DNA of 14,036 nucleotides from Limnohabitans sp. (lineage in GTDB: Bacteria > Pseudomonadota > Gammaproteobacteria > Burkholderiales > Burkholderiaceae_C), in contig JAHECM010000154.1 of the NCBI GenBank assembly GCA_024641725.1, positions 1 to 14,036 of the forward strand, read 5' to 3'. Of the stretch, positions 1 through 6,357 are shown in pieces. Positions within the stretch are counted from its first letter, which is position 1. The number at the start of each line of letters is the position of its first letter. Both the position numbers and the translations under genes were made by a program. The notes beneath the pieces were generated by a model. It made no database searches, was not told where the DNA came from, and saw only the letters and a program-made list of their open reading frames with translations.

Positions 1-2
1 TG

Positions 3-1364
3 TTTGTCGGTGACGGCATGGGCATGACCACCCTGACCGCTGCCCGCATTTATGCGGTCGGCGAAGACGGTGAGCTGACCCTGGACACTTTGCCGGAAAC
101 GGCCTTTGTCAAAACCTTCTCCAACGACGCTCAGGTGACCGATTCCGCGCCGTCCATGGCCGCTTACATGACCGGAGTGAAGATGAACAACGAAGTGTTG
201 TCCATGTCCTCCGACACCAAGGCCATTGCGCCCGGCAAAGACGCCACCACGGGGGTGTCCAACACCGTCAACAACTGCGTGAGCAGCAATGGCACGTCGG
301 TGCCCACCTTGCTGGAAATGGCCATCGCCAACAACTTCGCCACGGGTGTGGTGACCACCGCACGACTGACGCACGCCACCCCAGCGGCCACTTACGCGCA
401 CATTTGCCACCGCAATGCAGAGTACGACATCTCTCGCCAAGCCGTGCCAGGCGGTGCCGGCTTCAACCCAGCGTTGGGCAGTGGCATTGACGTGCTCATG
501 GGCGGCATCAGCCAGTACTGGGTGCCGTTCAACGCCAGCGGCAGCGCGGTCCAAAAAGTCGGCCGCCCGGACGGCCGCGACTTGGTGGCCGAGATGAAGG
601 CCAAGGGCTACACCTTCGTGTCCGACAAAACCACTTTCGACGCAGCGCCGACCACAGCGGGCAGCAAAATCTTGGGCCTGTTTGACCAAGCCTTTACCGA
701 AGGCCACATGTCTTATGACTTGGACCGTGACGCCAGCAAAGAACCCAGCCTGGCCGAAATGACCACCAAGACCATGCAGTTGTTGTCCAACAAGCAAAAG
801 GGCTACTTCTTGATGGTCGAAGGCGGCCGCATTGACCACGCGCTGCACGCCACCAACGCCAAGCGCGCACTGCAAGACACCGTGGCTTTTGACAATGCGG
901 TCAAAGCCGCCATTGACGAAGCGCGCAAAACCGACCCCAACCTGGACAACACCTTGGTCGTGGTCACCGCCGACCATGACCACACGATGTTCATGCAGGG
1001 CTACGCCACCCGCACGGGCAAAACCACCACGAGCAAGCCCGGCATTTTGGGACTGCTGCGCAGTTACCTGACGCCCGACGTGATCGCCAAAGATGCCGAT
1101 GGCTCACCCTTCACGATTTTGGGTTTTGGCAATGGCCCCAACCGCGTGGCTGACCGCACCACCGTGGCCAGCCTCGACGACGCCACCGTGGGCGCGAACA
1201 ACTACCTGCAAGAGTCGGCCATCCGCACCGGTTTGGGCAGCGAGACGCACGGCGGCGCCGATGTGTTCCTGGGGGCCATTGGCTTTAAAGCCGACCAGTT
1301 CAAAGGGGTGATGGACAACACCGCCGTCTTTGGCTTCCTTCGCCAAGCCTTGTTTGGCCAGTAA
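3..1364 (+). CDS. Alkaline phosphatase, PhoA family, copy 1 (5' end cut by window edge)
   Basis: This is a periplasmic phosphomonoesterase that should release phosphate from organic esters using two zinc ions and one magnesium ion. The reading frame is open from base 3, and the residues before the first ATG at 18 (FVGDG) match the start of the metal-binding GDGMG motif in the downstream copy, so the ATG at 18 is not the true start. About 28 residues, including the signal peptide, lie outside the window. Visible motifs are TDSAPS with the nucleophile Ser codon at 144..146, THATPA, VEGGRIDHALH (codons around 819..851), TADHDH and ETHGG near the C-terminus. His occupies the positions equivalent to E. 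coli Asp153 and Lys328. It lacks the CxxC that precedes ETHGG in copy 2. The stop TAA lies 21 bases before the ATG of copy 2, so the pair is probably one transcript. Family assignment is firm; the natural substrate is unknown. Confidence 0.95.
   Translation, partial: FVGDGMGMTTLTAARIYAVGEDGELTLDTLPETAFVKTFSNDAQVTDSAPSMAAYMTGVKMNNEVLSMSSDTKAIAPGKDATTGVSNTVNNCVSSNGTSVPTLLEMAIANNFATGVVTTARLTHATPAATYAHICHRNAEYDISRQAVPGGAGFNPALGSGIDVLMGGISQYWVPFNASGSAVQKVGRPDGRDLVAEMKAKGYTFVSDKTTFDAAPTTAGSKILGLFDQAFTEGHMSYDLDRDASKEPSLAEMTTKTMQLLSNKQKGYFLMVEGGRIDHALHATNAKRALQDTVAFDNAVKAAIDEARKTDPNLDNTLVVVTADHDHTMFMQGYATRTGKTTTSKPGILGLLRSYLTPDVIAKDADGSPFTILGFGNGPNRVADRTTVASLDDATVGANNYLQESAIRTGLGSETHGGADVFLGAIGFKADQFKGVMDNTAVFGFLRQALFGQ
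483..616 (+). repeat. Near-identical patch shared by the two phosphatase genes, copy 1 side
   Basis: This block pairs with 1950..2083 at a fixed offset of 1467 bases. By hand count it differs at only four positions (527, 548, 550 and 598) out of 134. By contrast, 61..120 matches its counterpart at only about 38 of 60 bases. Confidence 0.85.
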
Positions 1365-1373
1365 CCGACATTC

Positions 1374-1378
1374 AGGAG
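1374..1378 (+). promoter_or_regulatory. Ribosome binding site for alkaline phosphatase copy 2
   Basis: AGGAG lies here. It is 7 bases before the ATG at 1386, 4 before the ATG at 1383 and 1 before the TTG at 1380. The spacing favours 1386 as the start, and the signal peptide also begins naturally there. Confidence 0.7.
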
Positions 1379-1385
1379 ATTGATG

Positions 1386-2783
1386 ATGAAACGCATTTTG
1401 ATGGCCGGCTTGATCGCCGCCGCATTTTCAAGCGCCCACGCCGCCGGTGAGGCCAAGAACGTGATCTTCTTTTTGGGTGACGGCATGGGCCCAGTCACCG
1501 TCACCGCTGCACGCATTTACCAATACGGCGAAGCGGGCCAATTGGCCATGGACACCTTGCCACGCACAGCACGCATCAAGACCTATTCGAACGATGCACA
1601 GACCACCGACTCGGCCCCCTCCATGGCGGCCTACATGACCGGCGTGAAGATGAACAACGAAGTGGTCTCGATGACCGCCGACACCAAAGCCGTGGCCCCC
1701 GGCAAAGACGCCACCAGCGGCGTCAGCAAGTCGGTCAACAACTGCGCCAGCACCAATGGCAAGCCGGTGCCGACCCTGCTGGAAATGGCCATCGCCGGTA
1801 AAAAAGCCACCGGCGTGGTCACCACCGCACGCTTGACACACGCCACCCCGGCCACCACCTTCTCTCACGTCTGCCACCGCGACACCGAATACGACATCTC
1901 TCGCCAAGCGGTACCCGGCGGTGCGGGCTTCAACCCGGCACTGGGCAGCGGCATTGACGTGCTCATGGGCGGCATCAGCCAGTACTGGGTGCCTTTCAAC
2001 GCCAGCGGCAGCGCCGCCCAAAAAGTCGGCCGCCCGGACGGCCGCGACTTGGTGGCCGAGATGAGGGCCAAGGGCTACACCTTTGTGTCCGACAAGGTCA
2101 GCTTGGACGCGGCACCCACGGCCGCTGGCAGCAAAGTTTTGGGTTTGTTTGACCAAGCCTTCAGCCAAGGCCACATGTCCTACGAGCTCGAACGCGTGCC
2201 CGCCAATGAGCCCAGCTTGGCCGAGATGACCACCAAAGCCATCGACGTGCTCTCCAAAAACAGCAACGGCTACTTTTTGATGGTCGAAGGCGGCCGCATT
2301 GACCACGCCCTGCACGGCACCAACGCCAAACGCGCCCTGGTGGACACCATCGCCTTTGACAATGCCATCAAAGCCGCATTGGCCAAAGTGGACCTGAGCA
2401 ACACGCTGATCGTGGTCACCGCCGACCATGACCACACCATGGTCTTCAATGGCTACCCCAAAAAGGGCAACCCGGTGCTGGACATCGTGCGCGGCTATGC
2501 CAATGGCTTGCCCACCAAGGACGCCGATGGCAAGACCTTCACCACATTGGTGTTTGGCCAGAGCCCCAACCGCCCCAGCGCACGCTCCGACGTGGACTCG
2601 GTCACCGCACTGGGCAATGACTACCTGCAAGAAGGCGCCATCAAGGCCGCCTGCGTAGGCTGCGAAACCCACGGCGGCGGTGACGTGCGGCTGCACGCCA
2701 CGGGCGCGGGCGCCAACCTGTTCAAGGGCACCCTCGACAACACCAAGGTCTTCAACAAAGTCAAAGAAGCTGCAGGCTACTGA
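1386..2783 (+). CDS. Alkaline phosphatase, PhoA family, copy 2 (complete, exported)
   Basis: This is a complete 465-residue alkaline phosphatase that should act in the periplasm. Residues 1 to 19 form a Sec signal peptide with a probable cut after AHA. Active-site residues by motif are Asp32 in GDGMG, Asp75-Ser76 in TDSAPS (Ser76 the nucleophile), Arg165, Glu301, Asp306 and His310 in VEGGRIDHALH, Asp347-His348 in TADHDH, and His429 in ETHGGG. His152 and His307 stand where E. coli PhoA has Asp153 and Lys328; this His/His pair is known from animal alkaline phosphatases. Cysteines are at 120, 163, 423 and 426, the last two forming a CVGC just before the metal-binding His429. In-frame TTG 1380 and ATG 1383 are alternative starts, but spacing from AGGAG favours 1386. 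A strong terminator follows. Phosphate-starvation control is likely for such genes, but the promoter would lie upstream of copy 1, outside the window. Confidence 0.96.
   Translation: MKRILMAGLIAAAFSSAHAAGEAKNVIFFLGDGMGPVTVTAARIYQYGEAGQLAMDTLPRTARIKTYSNDAQTTDSAPSMAAYMTGVKMNNEVVSMTADTKAVAPGKDATSGVSKSVNNCASTNGKPVPTLLEMAIAGKKATGVVTTARLTHATPATTFSHVCHRDTEYDISRQAVPGGAGFNPALGSGIDVLMGGISQYWVPFNASGSAAQKVGRPDGRDLVAEMRAKGYTFVSDKVSLDAAPTAAGSKVLGLFDQAFSQGHMSYELERVPANEPSLAEMTTKAIDVLSKNSNGYFLMVEGGRIDHALHGTNAKRALVDTIAFDNAIKAALAKVDLSNTLIVVTADHDHTMVFNGYPKKGNPVLDIVRGYANGLPTKDADGKTFTTLVFGQSPNRPSARSDVDSVTALGNDYLQEGAIKAACVGCETHGGGDVRLHATGAGANLFKGTLDNTKVFNKVKEAAGY
1950..2083 (+). repeat. Near-identical patch shared by the two phosphatase genes, copy 2 side
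   Basis: This is the partner of 483..616. It codes for the segment from GIDVLMGGISQYWVPF through KAKGYTF/RAKGYTF. The sharp local rise in identity inside otherwise diverged genes suggests gene conversion rather than a recent duplication of the whole gene. Confidence 0.85.
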
Positions 2784-2805
2784 CTCCCGCGCTCAGGCGC
2801 ACCGT

Positions 2806-2838
2806 GCCGACAAGCCTGTGCTTGTCGGCTTTTGCTTT
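2806..2838 (+). terminator. Intrinsic terminator after the alkaline phosphatase pair
   Basis: A perfect 10-base-pair stem, GCCGACAAGC at 2806..2815 and GCTTGTCGGC at 2820..2829, encloses the loop CTGT and is followed by TTTTGCTTT. It begins 22 bases after the phosphatase stop codon. It has the classic form of a Rho-independent terminator. The GTG at 2804, which could extend the next gene upstream, is at the edge of this hairpin and is therefore an unlikely start. Confidence 0.9.
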
Positions 2839-2845
2839 GGATCCC

Positions 2846-3583
2846 ATGACACTTTTTATTTCCTCCCCCATTGCCCGTGCCATCGGGGTTTCGCTGGCCC
2901 TGCTGATGACCGGTGCAGGGGCACAAACCGTGGCCCCCACGACAGGGATGGCACCATCCCTTGAGCGCAAGCGCGTGGATGTGGATGCCCGCATCAAGGT
3001 CGAGTCACGCAGCGTGGGCAGCGACGGCGTGACGCGCACCAGCGTGTACGAAGAGACACTGATGCGACGCGGTGCAAAGGTCTGGACGCAACGGGTTTTG
3101 CCCAAAAGCATGGGCGATCACGCACACGCGGGCGCGGGCCCATCGGGGCACAAACACCTCAACCCGTTTGAAGGGGGCCGCCTGATTGAGCCCGTCACTG
3201 GCCAAGCCCAAATGACCCTCGTCGTGCCGCACGACAAGGTGGTGGTCAGCATCCCGCAGGCAGAGTTTGCCAACATGGGCTTTGATGGCTCTTGGGAGCG
3301 CGCTTACTTCATGATCACCGAACGCGAACTGCGGGCGCTGCCGCCCTCGGGTCGCAAAAGCGACGCGCCCACAGCCCGCTGGCACGAACGCAAGGGCGAC
3401 GTGAGCGAGAGCGTGCTGTGGGATGAGGCCCTGATGCTGCCGCGCACGATTGAATCGTCCAACCGCGAGGGCAGCCAATGGCGTCGCGTCACGGTCACGC
3501 CCGCTGCCACGCTGGCGACCCAATGGCCTTGGCTGGCCACACAAGGGTTTGAACAAAAAATCTACGCCGACTATCTGGACTGA
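2846..3583 (+). CDS. Unrecognised exported protein with a His-rich loop
   Basis: I do not recognise the family. The protein has 245 residues from the ATG at 2846. Residues 1 to about 26 form a hydrophobic signal peptide ending in GAGAQ, with a probable cut near there, so it should be periplasmic. The mature part is rich in charged residues and has no further membrane helix. Residues 91 to 104 contain four histidines in two pairs, HAH (92, 94) and HKH (102, 104), in a Gly/Ala-rich stretch that looks like a loop; metal binding is possible but unproven. The C-terminal half has scattered Trp and ends in KIYADYLD. A longer form from GTG 2804 would begin at the terminator and place 14 polar or mixed residues before the signal peptide, so it was rejected. 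No good ribosome binding site or promoter is visible in the 7 bases between the terminator and the ATG, so expression may rest on read-through or a promoter inside the upstream gene. Confidence 0.8.
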   Translation: MTLFISSPIARAIGVSLALLMTGAGAQTVAPTTGMAPSLERKRVDVDARIKVESRSVGSDGVTRTSVYEETLMRRGAKVWTQRVLPKSMGDHAHAGAGPSGHKHLNPFEGGRLIEPVTGQAQMTLVVPHDKVVVSIPQAEFANMGFDGSWERAYFMITERELRALPPSGRKSDAPTARWHERKGDVSESVLWDEALMLPRTIESSNREGSQWRRVTVTPAATLATQWPWLATQGFEQKIYADYLD

Positions 3584-3584
3584 A

Positions 3585-3601
3585 CCAGCGACTGACGCTG
3601 G
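3585..3601 (+). other. Small hairpin directly after the exported-protein gene
   Basis: CCAGCG and CGCTGG pair perfectly around the loop ACTGA, starting one base after the stop codon. No T-run follows, so it is at best a weak terminator or an RNA-stabilising structure. Confidence 0.3.
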
Positions 3602-3628
3602 ACGGCGTTCGGCGCTTAAGATGCCGCC

Positions 3629-3901
3629 ATGTCCCTGTCTTGCCGCCCCGGCTGCGCCGCCTGCTGTACCGCGCCGTCCATCTCGTCCCCCATCCCGGGC
3701 ATGCCGCAAGGCAAGCCCGCCGGGGTGCCCTGCGTGCAGCTCGACGCGGCGCGGGGTTGCCGCATTTTTGGCCATCCCTCACGCCCAGCGGTGTGCGGGC
3801 AACTGCAGCCCTCGCTCGAGATGTGCGGCGACCAGGCTGACGGCGGTCAGCACGCCCGGCTGTACCTTGCGCGACTGGAAGCGCTGACCCGGCCCGCTTG
3901 A
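3629..3901 (+). CDS. YkgJ-type cysteine-cluster protein (CxxxCxxCC)
   Basis: This is a small 90-residue protein of the YkgJ/UPF0153 type, a family with conserved cysteines thought to bind a metal (zinc or iron) but with no settled function. The N-terminus carries Cys5, Cys9, Cys12 and Cys13 in the CRPGCAACC pattern. Downstream are GVPC, GCRIFG, RPAVC and EMCG, all matching the usual spacing of conserved Cys and the CxIY/CxIF-like element of the family. An in-frame TAA at 3617..3619 fixes the ATG at 3629 as the earliest possible ATG start. No strong ribosome binding site is seen. The length is at the short end for the family, which fits a compact single domain. It lies 45 bases after the unknown exported protein and may be co-transcribed with it. 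Confidence 0.88.
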   Translation: MSLSCRPGCAACCTAPSISSPIPGMPQGKPAGVPCVQLDAARGCRIFGHPSRPAVCGQLQPSLEMCGDQADGGQHARLYLARLEALTRPA

Positions 3902-3943
3902 TGCCAGACAATCCACACAACGCCACCGTCAGCACCCAACGCC

Positions 3944-4363
3944 ATGCCCCTCCAAGCTCAAGACATTGCTTTGTTCTTCACGGTCGCGCTGCTGGCGGTC
4001 ACCGCCTACTTTTTACTGGGGTCTGTGCCGCTGCTGGTGCTCAAGCACGACAACCCGGTGGACGCGAGTTTCATCCGGTCTTTTTACATCACCTATTACC
4101 GCTTCGCGCTGGTCATCGCTTTGGGCACCGCGCTCAGCTATGGGCTGGCGGGCCGTTGGCCATTGGCCAGTGGTGCCGCCGCGATCGCCATGCTGACCTT
4201 GGTGCTGCGAACCCGATTCATCCCCATGATGGCGCAGCTGGCCCCACAGATTCAGAACCAAGACGCTTTGGCTGTCCCGGCGTTCCGTCGCCTGCACAAG
4301 TCCGCCATCATGGTCAACACGGGTCAGCTGTTGGCGATTCTGGGCGGTCTGGGCACGCTGTGA
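3944..4363 (+). CDS. Small inner membrane protein of unknown function, four predicted helices
   Basis: The 139-residue product has four hydrophobic stretches: about residues 8 to 33, 54 to 70, 72 to 90 and 119 to 138. A polar segment, RLHKSAIMVN, precedes the last helix. The overall shape, four helices with an RLH motif before the last, is reminiscent of small membrane families such as DUF4149-like proteins, but that likeness is from memory and weak. It follows the YkgJ-type gene by 42 bases with no terminator between, so one transcript is possible. A longer open frame overlaps from 3898 in another phase, but its product has no membrane pattern and an amino acid make-up typical of a shadow frame. 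No clear ribosome binding site is seen before the ATG. Confidence 0.8.
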   Translation: MPLQAQDIALFFTVALLAVTAYFLLGSVPLLVLKHDNPVDASFIRSFYITYYRFALVIALGTALSYGLAGRWPLASGAAAIAMLTLVLRTRFIPMMAQLAPQIQNQDALAVPAFRRLHKSAIMVNTGQLLAILGGLGTL

Positions 4364-4425
4364 GCCGGTGTACTTTGTGCGACTGAAGCGCCCCGTCCAC
4401 CCGGGGTAAGCTGGCGCAAACCAAC

Positions 4426-4430
4426 TGGAG
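4426..4430 (+). promoter_or_regulatory. Ribosome binding site of the class II aldolase-like gene
   Basis: TGGAG lies 7 bases before the ATG at 4438, a good match in sequence and spacing, and supports that start. Confidence 0.6.
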
Positions 4431-4437
4431 ACTCCCC

Positions 4438-5217
4438 ATGGGCACAGCCAACACCAAAACCGACATCCACCCCGACGAATGGCAGCTGCGCGTTGACCTG
4501 GCCGCCTGCTACCGGCTGGTGGCGCTTTACGGCTGGAGCGACTTGGTGTTCACCCACATCAGCGCCAAACTGCCGCCCTCGGTCGCGGGCGACGAACACC
4601 AATTTTTGATCAACCCCTACGGCCTGATGTTCGACGAGATCACCGCGTCCAGTCTGGTCAAAGTGGACATGCAGTGCCAAAAGTTGGACGACAACCCTTA
4701 CCCCGTCAACCCCGCAGGCTTCGTGATCCACAGCGCGGTGCACGACGTGCGCCACGACGCGGGCTGTGTGCTGCACACCCACACCCGAGCGGGTGTGGCC
4801 GTGAGCGCGCAAAAGCAAGGGGTGCTGGCCATCAGCCAACAAAGCATGTTCGTGCTGGCCTCGCTGGCGTACCACGACTACGAAGGCGTGGCGATCCGCG
4901 ACGACGAGAAAACCCGCCTGCAAGCCGACCTGGGGCAAGCCAACTTTTTGATGCTGCGCAACCACGGCCTGCTGACCGTGGGCAAAACCATCGCAGACGC
5001 GTTTTTGTCGATGTACACCTTTGAAAACACCTGTCGCATCCAGGTCGATGCGCTGGCCGGGCAGTCCGGCGCGCACGACCTGACAGCGGTCAAGCCCCAA
5101 ATTTTGGACGGCGTGGCCCACGCCTCTCGCGTGCAAACGGGCGGCATGGGCGGCGCGTTTGTGTGGCCGTCTTTGCTGCGCAAGCTGCAGCGCGAAAACC
5201 CCGGCTTCGACGTTTGA
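4438..5217 (+). CDS. Class II aldolase/adducin family protein
   Basis: This 259-residue cytoplasmic protein has the class II aldolase/adducin fold, whose enzymes use a zinc-bound enolate to cleave or epimerise sugar phosphates. Zinc ligands are visible as His113 and His115 in VLHTHTRAG and His176 in LRNHGLLTVG. By alignment with L-fuculose-phosphate aldolase, the catalytic Glu73 position (EWRFH) falls on Gly94 in AGFVIHSAVH, so classic aldolase activity is doubtful. The NPAGFVIHSA type sequence resembles the adducin-like bacterial subgroup, whose substrates are mostly unknown. The domain fills residues 15 to about 205, and a short C-terminal tail follows. The next gene, an ene-reductase, starts 21 bases later in the same direction, so they are probably co-transcribed. 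Family is sure; the reaction is not. Confidence 0.93.
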   Translation: MGTANTKTDIHPDEWQLRVDLAACYRLVALYGWSDLVFTHISAKLPPSVAGDEHQFLINPYGLMFDEITASSLVKVDMQCQKLDDNPYPVNPAGFVIHSAVHDVRHDAGCVLHTHTRAGVAVSAQKQGVLAISQQSMFVLASLAYHDYEGVAIRDDEKTRLQADLGQANFLMLRNHGLLTVGKTIADAFLSMYTFENTCRIQVDALAGQSGAHDLTAVKPQILDGVAHASRVQTGGMGGAFVWPSLLRKLQRENPGFDV

Positions 5218-5238
5218 GCTTTCCAACCAACACACCCT

Positions 5239-6357
5239 ATGACCACCTTGTTTGACCCCACCCGCGCTGGCCGCTTGCAACTGGCCAGCCGCATCGTCAT
5301 GGCCCCACTCACGCGCAACCGCGCACCGGGGGCGCTGGCCAATGCACGCATGGCCGCTTATTACCGCCAGCGGGCCAACCCCGCCACCGGCGCAGGGCTG
5401 ATCGTGACCGAAGCCACCGCCATCAGCCACCAAGGGCAAGGCTATGCCGATGTGCCTGGCATCTGGAGCGCCGAGCACGTTGCCGCTTGGCAAGCCGTGA
5501 CGCAAGCGGTGCACGCCGAGGGCGGCAAGATCGTCATGCAGCTGTGGCATGTGGGCCGCATCTCGCACACCAGCTTGCAGCCCGGGGGCGGCGCGCCCGT
5601 GGCACCGTCGGCCCTCACCGCCAACGCCAAAACCGTGCTCTTGGTCGATGGCCAAGCCCAGTTCACGCAGACCTCGGCACCGCGTGCGCTCGACGCCGCC
5701 GAGTTGCCTGGCATCGTGCAGGACTACCGCCGTGCCGCCGCCAACGCCGTGGCGGCCGGATTTGACGGCATCGAGGTCCACGCGGCCAACGGCTACCTGA
5801 TCGACCAGTTTTTGCGCAGCGGCAGCAACCACCGCAGCGACGCCTATGGCGGCACCATTGAAAACCGCGCGCGCTTCTTGGACGAAGTCATGCAAGCGGT
5901 GGTGGCCGAAATCGGAGGCGATCGCACCGGCATCCGCATCTCCCCCGTGACCCCCGCCAACGACGCAAGCGACGATCAGCCGCAAGCCTTGTTCGAGCAT
6001 GTGGCCCATCGGCTGGCACCGCTGGGCCTGGCTTATGTGCATGTGATCGAAGGCTCCACCGGCGGCCCACGTGAGCACCAACAAGGCCCCAGCCCGTTTG
6101 ACTACGCCGCTTTGCGACAGGCCTACCGCCAGTCGGGTGGGCAGGGCGCTTGGATGGTCAACAACGGTTACGACCTGCCGCTGGCAGAGCAAGCTTTGCA
6201 GGACGGCGCGGACCTGGTGGCCTTTGGCAAGTCCTTCATCGCCAACCCCGATTTGGCCACGCGTTTGCGCCAAGGCGGCCCGTTCAACAGCGTGGACCGC
6301 GCCACGCTGTACGGCGGTGGCGAAGCCGGCTACCTCGATTACCCGACGCTGGGCTGA
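5239..6357 (+). CDS. Old Yellow Enzyme-type alkene reductase (NemA-like)
   Basis: This 372-residue FMN enzyme should reduce activated C=C bonds (for example enones, maleimides or nitro compounds) with NAD(P)H in the cytoplasm. The TIM-barrel pattern of the N-ethylmaleimide reductase group is complete: APLTR with Thr25 near the flavin, Gln101 in QLWHVGR, the His181/Asn184 substrate-binding pair and the proton donor Tyr186 in EVHAANGYLIDQFL, SDAYGG and ENR at 201 to 210, Arg233, and the phosphate-binding end VAFGKSFIANPDL. Length is normal. No clear ribosome binding site precedes the ATG, and since the upstream gene ends 21 bases earlier, translation may depend on that gene. Its last 19 bases overlap, on the opposite strand, the end of the histidine kinase gene. 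It may serve detoxification or a catabolic step shared with the class II aldolase-like neighbour, but that link is a guess. Confidence 0.95.
   Translation: MTTLFDPTRAGRLQLASRIVMAPLTRNRAPGALANARMAAYYRQRANPATGAGLIVTEATAISHQGQGYADVPGIWSAEHVAAWQAVTQAVHAEGGKIVMQLWHVGRISHTSLQPGGGAPVAPSALTANAKTVLLVDGQAQFTQTSAPRALDAAELPGIVQDYRRAAANAVAAGFDGIEVHAANGYLIDQFLRSGSNHRSDAYGGTIENRARFLDEVMQAVVAEIGGDRTGIRISPVTPANDASDDQPQALFEHVAHRLAPLGLAYVHVIEGSTGGPREHQQGPSPFDYAALRQAYRQSGGQGAWMVNNGYDLPLAEQALQDGADLVAFGKSFIANPDLATRLRQGGPFNSVDRATLYGGGEAGYLDYPTLG

Noticed and set aside
18..20. ATG at 18 as the start of alkaline phosphatase copy 1
   Set aside because: The frame is open upstream and codes for FVGDG, part of the conserved metal-binding motif, so the true start lies outside the window.
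1428..2696. A 422-residue open frame opposite alkaline phosphatase copy 2
   Set aside because: Same shadow type of composition (Gly, Val, His and Ala runs), no recognisable motif, and no ribosome binding site.
2804..2806. GTG at 2804 as the start of the exported protein
   Set aside because: It lies at the foot of the terminator hairpin and would put 14 extra residues before the signal peptide.
3898..4386. A 162-residue plus-strand frame overlapping the small membrane protein
   Set aside because: It is rich in His, Arg, Gly and Pro with no pattern, while the other frame gives four well-formed membrane helices.
4391..4406. Hairpin CCCCG/CGGGG before the aldolase-like gene as a terminator or riboswitch
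   Set aside because: Only five base pairs with no T-run after it and no wider conserved fold visible.
4324..6273. A 649-residue open frame on the minus strand opposite the aldolase-like and ene-reductase genes
   Set aside because: Its product is full of His, Gln, Val and Gly with no domain pattern, which is the usual antisense shadow of GC-rich codons. The plus-strand genes carry clear catalytic motifs.
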